A DNA stretch of 34,847 nt from a virus. Positions 1 to 7,100 of this stretch are shown in pieces. The stretch lies in the IMG/VR virus record IMGVR_UViG_3300030333_003435, positions 1 through 34,847 of that record; one strand, given 5' to 3'. The notes under the pieces were generated by a model. That model was not told the origin of the DNA and searched no databases. It saw nothing but the letters and a program-made list of their open reading frames with translations. The translations under genes were made by a program, and so were the position numbers. Position 1 is the stretch's first letter, and every line of letters begins with the position of its first letter.

Positions 1-122
1 CCAGCAATACAGAGGTGCGGATAGCAGAGGCTAACGGAGCGGACATTGATTGTTATTACACTATTTACGGCGAACGAGCAGATGTTGAACGGTATGACGT
101 AGAGTACGAGGGGCAAATATGA
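1..122 (+). CDS. 3' end of a small tail-module protein (5' part at 34682-34847)
   Basis: The first bases are open in the frame that ends at the TGA at 120-122 and no start codon is needed inside the window. The right edge of the window carries the 5' part of a gene in the matching phase: the last base of the window plus bases 1-2 make a GCC codon. Joined, they give a 95-residue protein with no interruption, rich in Asp, Glu and Tyr toward its C-terminus. It lies directly after two tail-fibre-like genes, so a small tail or fibre-associated protein is likely. No family is recognised. The stop overlaps the next start codon by four bases (ATGA). Confidence 0.75.
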   Translation, partial: SNTEVRIAEANGADIDCYYTIYGERADVERYDVEYEGQI

Positions 123-337
123 AACCGAAACTAGGACGAGTTTATAAAGTGGAAAATGCTAACCCCAAATGGGGAGCGAATGCTGCTTATAAATATTTGA
201 GAGTGCGGGACAGTTGGGGTGTGGAAATGGATTTAATGTTCACAGACCGTGAACTACTGGCAGCGGAGAAACGTGCTGGGAAGAATCCAGAAGATAGGGT
301 GAAGCGGATTAGTTTGAAGGAGTGGCTGAAGAGGTAG
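119..337 (+). CDS. small basic hypothetical protein
   Basis: This 72-residue protein starts at an ATG that overlaps the stop of the preceding gene (ATGA), which suggests translational coupling in the late operon. It is rich in Lys and Arg, with a Trp-containing central part and a basic Lys/Arg C-terminus ending in a Lys-Glu-Trp-Leu-Lys-Arg stretch. No membrane segment or signal peptide is visible. It sits between the tail-fibre genes and the spanin-like pair. The family is not recognised; the tight spacing and coupling support it as a real gene. Confidence 0.7.
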   Translation: MKPKLGRVYKVENANPKWGANAAYKYLRVRDSWGVEMDLMFTDRELLAAEKRAGKNPEDRVKRISLKEWLKR

Positions 338-342
338 CATGA

Positions 343-648
343 ATGGAAAACTTAAACCAACTATGGGAGCAGGGAGTCAGCGTGGTAGCGTTAGTAGGAG
401 TTTCCTACTATGTAATCCGCTTGACCAATTTTCTGTTCCGCACGTTGGCCGGAGGTTTAGATGAGCACAAGGAAATCACTATTAAACAAATTGACGCCCT
501 CAATCAAATCCGAGGGTCGTTGTGCGAGGTCAACCAGCAGTTGGCTGAACTCAAAGAGCAGCATCGTAATTACCATGATCTTTTTATTCTGCACCGTGAC
601 AGGGTGCAAGAACCTAGCCGAAGCGGACGTAAGTCTCACCGGACTTGA
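343..648 (+). CDS. inner-membrane spanin-like protein (Rz-like)
   Basis: The 101-residue product has a single hydrophobic segment at about residues 12-33, followed by a long charged helical stretch rich in Glu, Gln, Leu and Lys (about 40-85) that looks like a coiled coil. An N-terminal anchor plus periplasmic coiled coil is the build of class II Rz i-spanins, which disrupt the outer membrane together with a lipoprotein partner. The partner is visible: a lipoprotein gene in another frame (575-760) begins inside this gene, the classical Rz/Rz1 overlap. The start ATG has a GAGG about 8 bases upstream (331-334). A holin-like role is the alternative. Confidence 0.65.
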   Translation: MENLNQLWEQGVSVVALVGVSYYVIRLTNFLFRTLAGGLDEHKEITIKQIDALNQIRGSLCEVNQQLAELKEQHRNYHDLFILHRDRVQEPSRSGRKSHRT

Positions 649-760
649 GCTTGAGTGGTATGAGCCACCTCCAGTAACTATCATATATACCAATGCCCCT
701 GTCGCTACACCAAGTAAATTTAAGTTGTTTCCAACTTTAATGGAAATGGATCAGAAATAA
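575..760 (+). CDS. outer-membrane spanin lipoprotein (Rz1-like)
   Basis: Starting at the ATG at 575, this frame encodes 61 residues beginning with a short lipoprotein signal peptide, MIFLFCTVTGC, whose Val-Thr-Gly-Cys is a good lipobox. The mature part is small and contains a Pro-Pro-Pro motif and several further prolines, as Rz1-type o-spanins usually do. It overlaps the last 74 bases of the Rz-like gene in another frame and ends just before the next late gene. The longer open frame reaching back to 461 has no signal-peptide logic and was not used. The predicted role is to bridge to the i-spanin and fuse or disrupt the outer membrane at the end of lysis. Confidence 0.7.
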   Translation: MIFLFCTVTGCKNLAEADVSLTGLELEWYEPPPVTIIYTNAPVATPSKFKLFPTLMEMDQK

Positions 761-761
761 C

Positions 762-1175
762 ATGAGTAACACTTATTCAATATGTCGGCTGGAACCGCAA
801 TGTGATTGTGGTGAAGGAGTGGATGCTGTTTGCAGCGTAGTCATTGGAGTCAATGCAACATCAGAGTGCGGCAACCATAGTGGCTATGTAGACGGGGTTT
901 ACAGCTTTGGAGAAACAAAACCAACATTGGCCGAGTTCAACAACACTATCGGCACAATAGCGAACCAGTACATTGCTGACCAAGGCTGGCAGTCACAATT
1001 GGACAGCCAGATTGAAGCGTCCAAGTTGCGGCCTATTGGCCCACCGGATGATTGGGAACGACCAAACGTGACGGTGGATATGTCGGTTGAAGCGGCAGTA
1101 GGTAGTCCAGCTAACCCTGCTCCAGCGGAGGAGGAAAGCAGCGAGGAAACTAGCGAAGAAGAATCTAGTGAGTAA
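762..1175 (+). CDS. Cys-rich late protein with acidic Ser/Glu tail, function unknown
   Basis: The 137-residue product has six cysteines in its first 40 residues (a Cys-Asp-Cys pair among them) and a C-terminal tail made almost only of Glu and Ser from about residue 122. The Cys cluster could bind metal or form disulfides; this is inference. The start follows the o-spanin stop by one base, and the stop overlaps the next start (TAATG). It lies just ahead of the internal virion protein genes, so it may be a virion or tail component. No family is recognised. Confidence 0.7.
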   Translation: MSNTYSICRLEPQCDCGEGVDAVCSVVIGVNATSECGNHSGYVDGVYSFGETKPTLAEFNNTIGTIANQYIADQGWQSQLDSQIEASKLRPIGPPDDWERPNVTVDMSVEAAVGSPANPAPAEEESSEETSEEESSE

Positions 1176-1552
1176 TGGGTCAGCTTAAAACAGATCTTGT
1201 GGCGAAGCTAAAAGGGTATGCCCCTTTTGAAAAGATTGCTGCCTTATACCATGAGCCAGAGAAGTTCTTTCAAGAGCTTAACAACTACATGGTAGGAGGC
1301 ATGGTAATCTCTTCGCCCAAGTTCTTTTTAATGTTAAAGCCTATAGATAAATCACAGGAACCGAGTGGGCAATGGTGGGCGACCAAGCCGGATACCTGGT
1401 ATATAAGATGGGCGGCGGGAGATGGAGCAGTACGCGCAATGATGGACGCTGTAGAGCCCCTGCCCTATCTTATGTTCCGAAGGGTTACACCGTCAGGAGA
1501 GACAAAGCTCAGGACGTACTCCTGGGATAAATTTTATAATAAGACAAAATGA
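1175..1552 (+). CDS. late hypothetical protein upstream of the internal virion genes
   Basis: The product has 125 residues and is rich in aromatic residues (several Trp, Tyr and Phe), with a central hydrophobic patch (Met-Val-Gly-Gly-Met-Val-Ile) that is part of the fold and not an obvious transmembrane helix. The start overlaps the previous stop (TAATG) and the stop overlaps the next start (ATGA). Its position, directly before three proteins of internal-virion type, matches the small gene that precedes the ejection proteins in T7-like late operons. This is positional inference only; there is no sequence-level recognition. Confidence 0.72.
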   Translation: MGQLKTDLVAKLKGYAPFEKIAALYHEPEKFFQELNNYMVGGMVISSPKFFLMLKPIDKSQEPSGQWWATKPDTWYIRWAAGDGAVRAMMDAVEPLPYLMFRRVTPSGETKLRTYSWDKFYNKTK

Positions 1553-2520
1553 GTAGTTTAACTAGAGCAGCCGACTTGCTTAACAGAGCAGCACCTCCAG
1601 GTGAGCGTTTGGCATTTGTAAATCCAATGGAGGAGCGCGGACTTAAAGCAGCGGGAGGCATGGGCCGCCCTGCCGCTGGAGGAGTGCCGTCTTATAAAAA
1701 GGGTGATGTAGAAGCGCCGCCTCCCCGCGACTATGCGGGAGAAACACGCGACACGCTACAAGCGCAGATTGATCTAATGCCGGATCTGATTGCGGCCAAG
1801 CGGAAGTTTATGCCGCAAATGGCTGAGACTCAGGTTGAGATGGCTGAGACGTTCTCCCCTCGCCTATTAGACTTATATGAGAATAAAATTAACCCAGTAC
1901 TTTCCCGCATGGACGCTGCGGCTGTTAGGCGACAGCGCGAAGCTGATATTTCAGCCGTCCGAGAATTAGGGCCAGAAGCGACTCAGGCGCTAATGGACAG
2001 TGATCCTGAGAGAGCAAAATTGCTCCGAGGATTAACTGCACAAGCAGAATCAGAATTGGCGCTAGGAGGCCAGCTAAGCGCCGCTGAAAAACGTGCTATC
2101 TCTCAAGACGTTTTAGCGCAAAGAAGCGCCACAGGGATGTCCTACGGCCCAGACACGGCTGCTTACGTCGCACTGGCACAGCAACAAGGAAGGCAGCAGC
2201 GCCTAAGAGACAGGCAGCGCTTTGCTGGCCAGGTTGCAGGAATGCGGACAAGTATGTTGGGCGATCCATTTCAGCAGATCACCGGCAGACCTGGCAGAGT
2301 TGGCGCTGGTTCTGGTGCGGGAATATTCGGACAAACCCAAGGCTTGTCGGGACAGCTATTTAATCCAGAGAGCAATTACGCTGGTGGTTTATACGGAGCT
2401 AACGCCCAGGCACAACTGGCAGCGCGGACGGCGACAGCAAACAACAGGGCCGCGCTTGGTGCTGGCATGATGAATATGTTTGGAGCAATTGGAGGCGGCT
2501 ACGCATCTACATTAGGATAA
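1549..2520 (+). CDS. internal virion (ejection) protein, first of three
   Basis: The 323-residue product is rich in Ala, Gln, Arg and Gly. It has a helical central region (about 65-230) with heptad-like repeats and a Gly/Ala/Gln-rich C-terminal third ending in a small hydrophobic Gly-Ala segment. This build (Ala/Gln-rich helical, alternating with Gly-rich, no enzyme motif) is typical of the smaller ejection proteins of podoviruses, comparable in place to T7 gp14. The gene is coupled to the upstream gene by ATGA and followed after 4 bases by the next virion gene. Assignment rests on composition and gene order. Confidence 0.65.
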   Translation: MSSLTRAADLLNRAAPPGERLAFVNPMEERGLKAAGGMGRPAAGGVPSYKKGDVEAPPPRDYAGETRDTLQAQIDLMPDLIAAKRKFMPQMAETQVEMAETFSPRLLDLYENKINPVLSRMDAAAVRRQREADISAVRELGPEATQALMDSDPERAKLLRGLTAQAESELALGGQLSAAEKRAISQDVLAQRSATGMSYGPDTAAYVALAQQQGRQQRLRDRQRFAGQVAGMRTSMLGDPFQQITGRPGRVGAGSGAGIFGQTQGLSGQLFNPESNYAGGLYGANAQAQLAARTATANNRAALGAGMMNMFGAIGGGYASTLG

Positions 2521-2524
2521 TATA

Positions 2525-4186
2525 ATGAGCAAATACTTTAGCGGACAAAGTCAGGGCAGTTATCTGCCTCCAGGTTTTATGGAAGCGGCAACACAGAGCG
2601 GACGCTTATATGCGGACGCGATGGCAAATGTTGGCCGCTCTATTGGTGAGGTCATTAAGCGCCGCTCTGAGAAGCGCAAAGACGATACATACTTTGACCT
2701 TATGGAGCGCCTTGGCGAGATTCCTGACGAGACTAAGCAGGGCTCAGTTCCTGGCTTGGTTGAACGGGGTCGCCCACTTGATAATGCGGAGAGCAAAGCG
2801 TTTAGCGCTAAGTTGGCTGGCGATAGAAACGCTTACAACCGCGAGTCTAAAAGATTCAAAGATCTGATTAAGGATGAAACGGCGCTATTAAAAGAGTTCG
2901 CATCTAGCGGCGACAGTGCAGTCCCCCAGGAGTTAATTGATCTTTTTAAAAAGCGCGACAAAGACATTGATGACTTGCGTGACGCTGGCAACGATCAGTT
3001 TATAGAAGAGCGTTTAAATCCTGAGCATACGTTAAACGCTACAATCTCTTCGCCGCCGAAAAAAGATCCTCCAATGATTGGGCCAGGCAGCGATTTTCGC
3101 TCATTTGTATACGATGTCATAGGTAGACCTACGGATGATGTAATGGCTGAAACTGAGTTGCCGCCTGTTGAATTAAGCGGGCCACCAGACCCTGCTAATC
3201 AGTTTTTAGATGAGAGCGATGTCATGGCTAGGGGCTTGAAAGCTGCCAAGCGTTGGGCGCGTCAATCGTCCAAAAATTTTGCAGGGATGGCTTACGAGGC
3301 AGAAGACAAGTTAAGCCGATTCCAAGAGGGACGAGAATTAATTCCTTCAGAAGTTTCTGGTGGAGATCCGACAATCGGCGGCTTGCTGATGGAGCCAGGG
3401 CTAGTTCCTGGCACAGTTGGGTTAAGCGAAGACGAGCAAAGAGATCTGGCGCTCGGTGAGCTTAGCAAGATGGCTCGCAGCATGGGCCGAGAGCGATTTG
3501 CTGAAGCGTCTGCAAAAATAGACAAACTGTTCCCTGACAAACCGGACATTGAAACGGTGGATCTTGGAAGCTACTCGGTTATTACCGAGGATGGCAAATA
3601 CAAGGCCGCTATTAAGACTCCTAACAGGGCTGGAAACACTACCTATGCTGGACTAAGCGAGAACCAACAGAAATTAGCTGATACAACATACACTAAAATT
3701 GGAAATGAAAGCTTGGTGAGTAGCTACTCTGAAGGTGTATTAGCTTACCGGAAGATTAAAGAATTGGCGGCAGGAGGATTCTCTGGAAATCCAATTTCTG
3801 ACGCAGCACTTATTACAACTTTTAATAAAGTTCTAGATCCCAGGTCTATAGTTACAGAAGGTGAAACAAGAATATACCAAGGCGCTAGACCTTATATTGA
3901 GTACTTTGACAAGCTTGCGGATGAGATCAAAAAAGGCCCAAGTGTATCCCCAGAAATGCGTGAACGGTTTGCTGGAGCGGCGAGAGGCTTGATGGACGCA
4001 CACAAAAAACTAGCCCAGGAAAAAATAGATTCTTATAGGCCATTTGCAAAAAGCAGAGGTATCCCTTTTGAATTAGTTGCACCTGAGCTACCAGACATTG
4101 ATTTTGGTAGTGGGCAAGAGAGAGCAATGGAAGGCGTAAAGCGGTTTAAAGCCGACATAGGTGCGGGAACAATAACACCAAAATAA
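2525..4186 (+). CDS. internal virion (ejection) protein, second of three
   Basis: The 553-residue product is hydrophilic and mostly helical, with charged segments (about 35-60 and 95-150) that could form coiled coils. No catalytic motif or membrane helix is visible. It lies between the 323-residue and the 1935-residue virion proteins with almost no spacing, the same order as the gp14-gp15-gp16 ejection genes in T7-like phages. By that comparison it would help form the channel that carries DNA through the cell envelope. The start follows the previous stop by 4 bases. The function is inferred from position and composition. Confidence 0.65.
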   Translation: MSKYFSGQSQGSYLPPGFMEAATQSGRLYADAMANVGRSIGEVIKRRSEKRKDDTYFDLMERLGEIPDETKQGSVPGLVERGRPLDNAESKAFSAKLAGDRNAYNRESKRFKDLIKDETALLKEFASSGDSAVPQELIDLFKKRDKDIDDLRDAGNDQFIEERLNPEHTLNATISSPPKKDPPMIGPGSDFRSFVYDVIGRPTDDVMAETELPPVELSGPPDPANQFLDESDVMARGLKAAKRWARQSSKNFAGMAYEAEDKLSRFQEGRELIPSEVSGGDPTIGGLLMEPGLVPGTVGLSEDEQRDLALGELSKMARSMGRERFAEASAKIDKLFPDKPDIETVDLGSYSVITEDGKYKAAIKTPNRAGNTTYAGLSENQQKLADTTYTKIGNESLVSSYSEGVLAYRKIKELAAGGFSGNPISDAALITTFNKVLDPRSIVTEGETRIYQGARPYIEYFDKLADEIKKGPSVSPEMRERFAGAARGLMDAHKKLAQEKIDSYRPFAKSRGIPFELVAPELPDIDFGSGQERAMEGVKRFKADIGAGTITPK

Positions 4187-4187
4187 T

Positions 4188-7100
4188 ATGCCTAAGATTG
4201 TTGAGGTAGATGGGATTGGGGAAATTGAGTTTAGCGACTCCGCAACAGATGCGGAAATTTTGGGATTTATTCAAGACAAGTTTGGTTTGTCTGATGATCA
4301 GTTAATCCAGGCTGCTGAATCGCCTAACAATAATTACTTTGAGCGCATAGGTAGAGACAGGGCTTTGCGTGAGTACGAGCGCTACCGGCAGCTTAAAAAA
4401 GATGACACAACGTCCTGGGGAGAGGCTTATGACATGGGCGCTCAGGCGCTTGGCATGATGCGCGACGATGCAATCGCAGCTTACAAAGAGCTCAACAAGG
4501 AAGACTACTCGTATGGGAAACTTGCTCGTTCTCTTTTTGAAGGAATAGTGCTGCGAGGCACTATGGACTCAGTCAGGGCAATCACCCCAGCGATTCTGCC
4601 GTCAACTTGGTTTGGTGCGGAGGACACTTACGAAGAGTACCTTGAGTCAAACGGTTTAGAGCCAAGCGTAGAGGCTCGCGCTAATTATCTTGAGTCGCTT
4701 AAAGGCGACTTTGCCGACTTCATGTACTTGAGGGATTGGGACACTGATCGCCAAAAGTTACGCGAGGGAAAAGATACTTATATTCAACGCCTTGGCCTGG
4801 ATACATATATTGGTAGCGATGTTCTAAAGGCGACAACAGAAGCTGGCAGCTACGCAGATCCAAGCTTGTTTGCTGGTGCAGCAGCAGCGCCATTAAAGGC
4901 TGGCAGTAAGGTCGCTACAGCCGCAAGTAAGACTGTTGGCGTTGCGGGTAGCGCTGGCACTTTGGGCGGCAAAAGCTTAAAGGCAGTAGGCGCTGCCCCA
5001 GAACTTGCTGCTGGTGCGGCAATTGGTGCTGTTGCGGGGAAGGAGGCTGGCGAGGCTGCATCCAAGTCAGTAGCAAGCGGCACTTTAGGAGCGACAATTG
5101 CAGGGGGGCCGACAGCGCCACTCACAGCGTTCAAGGCGGCTGGCGAAGGTGTAGCTACCGCCGGAGAACTTGTTTCTGCTGCTGCTGAAACTATAGGTAA
5201 AGCACCTTTGCCAGGCGGCGGCGTGTTTGAGCAGATTGCTAGGGGCCAGAAAAATGCTCCGCTGAGAGTCATTGCAGCCGCATCCCAGGCATTAGGAGGA
5301 AGTACAGCGGCAAGAGTTGCTGGTGCAAGTGGCAAGGGACTATTAGCCGGTGGAGTTACTGGTGCAGCGCTTGGAAGTATTGAGGCGCTTAGAGAGAAAC
5401 ACTTTTTAGAAACTGCCGTGCCTGGTTTGATGATGGGCGGGGCAATGGGTGCAGTTGGCGGTGGAGGTACTCAGGCTTTTCGGGAGGCGGCTGGTTTTGA
5501 GTACAAGGCCCAGGTCAAACGCAACACGCAGGATTGGCTCGCTGGTAAATCTGACAATGAAATTGAACTACTGCGTAAGAGAGGGCTCACCGAAAAGGAT
5601 TACGATAAGCTCGCGCTGATTGAACGAGTAGTGGCTGGTGTTGGTGGTGATGACATTACGTTTCAATACCTGAACGATGCGGAGTTCAAAGCTTTGTCAG
5701 ACCAGAGCGCCGAAGGCATATTTATGCATCAAGGCGTTAACGGCAGACCGACTGTTGCCATCAACATGGAAAAGGCAACGGGAGGCCCAGTAGCGCGTGA
5801 GGCTGGTAAGCCTAGAGCCCAGAGAACAATTTACCATGAGATTGGACACGCTCTTGATGCACTTGATTTCGCACCAGAAGCAAAGCGCCAGTTGAATGAC
5901 ACGCTTTTTGGAAGGTACACCGCAGATGGTGCAGAAATTACTAAGGGAGTTATTTCAGACTCTATGATTGATGACATAGCTGATCAGTATGGACTCTCCA
6001 ACATAGATCTGACAGGCGACGATGCGTTGGACAAAATGCGTAAGCGCGACCTGGTGCAAAAGGAGATCCGCGCTGAAGCTTGGGCCAATATGCTTGAAGG
6101 CAAGAGTATTCGTAAGCTTGGAAGAAACGGAATTGTAAGCCGAATTATTGACGGGGCTGTGACCAGGGACGCTGACAGTAGGCTGAACGCATTCTTTCAG
6201 CGCATGGTTCCTAGCGAAAGGACAGGCGCGGAGGGTTTATTTACTATTGGCGAAAAGCCATTCTACAACTCCCCAGAAATGAACAAATTGTTGACCTCAA
6301 TGTTCAGAGCTAAGCGCAGGACTTATCAGCGCTTAGACTTGGACGTTGATCAAAAGCGCAATGTCATTACCCAGAAAGATTTTACAAACCCCGAAACAAG
6401 AAAAGCTTTGCTTAAAACATTTAGAGACTCGGATGTTTTTGAGAGAAACGAAGAGGGCCAAATTTTAAACCAACAATTACAGCCGATAAGCTCTAATGGG
6501 GGTATGCCTAAGTTCTTAACTTCACGGCAAAAAACACAAGCGAGAAAAGTTCGTTCAGAAAAGATTCAAGAGGCTCTAATGAATGCCGGAGAACCTCCTG
6601 CAATGGGACGGCTAGGAAGGAGCGCATTCAGATTTTTTACAGACCCTGTCGCTAGGCAATACTTTAGAGCCAACGGGCTGGGCGCTTACTTGTCAGACAG
6701 CCAGATGGCGGCACTAAGGGCGCTTCCTAAAAATGTACTTACGCCATCGTTGCTAAAAAAAATAGAGACGCTAAACGCAGCGGCAAAGGATGGCACTGGT
6801 AGGCAGTTTGCATTCATGTACAACGCAGCCTTGTCAGACACCGGCAAGTACAGTTCCAGACTCAGCAACGAGTACCGACAAGGCATTGTTTTAGATTTTG
6901 AAATAACCACTGCCGGAAACTTTAACATCCGCACACTGGACACTATCGCGCTATTTAATCGCGTTGAAAAAATTTCTAAGAAACGCAAAAATGATGATGC
7001 TTTCTGGGCTCCCTGGGGAGGATACGACAAAGCCTTTGGCGGTGAGGCTACTTTCATTGAAGGGTTCAAAAAGTACTTGGACAATCACCGCGCTCACGCA

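Noticed and set aside
6829-6842. Another copy of the GTGTCTGACAC dyad
   Set aside because: The near match has one mismatch, is in the opposite orientation and lies deep in the giant virion gene.
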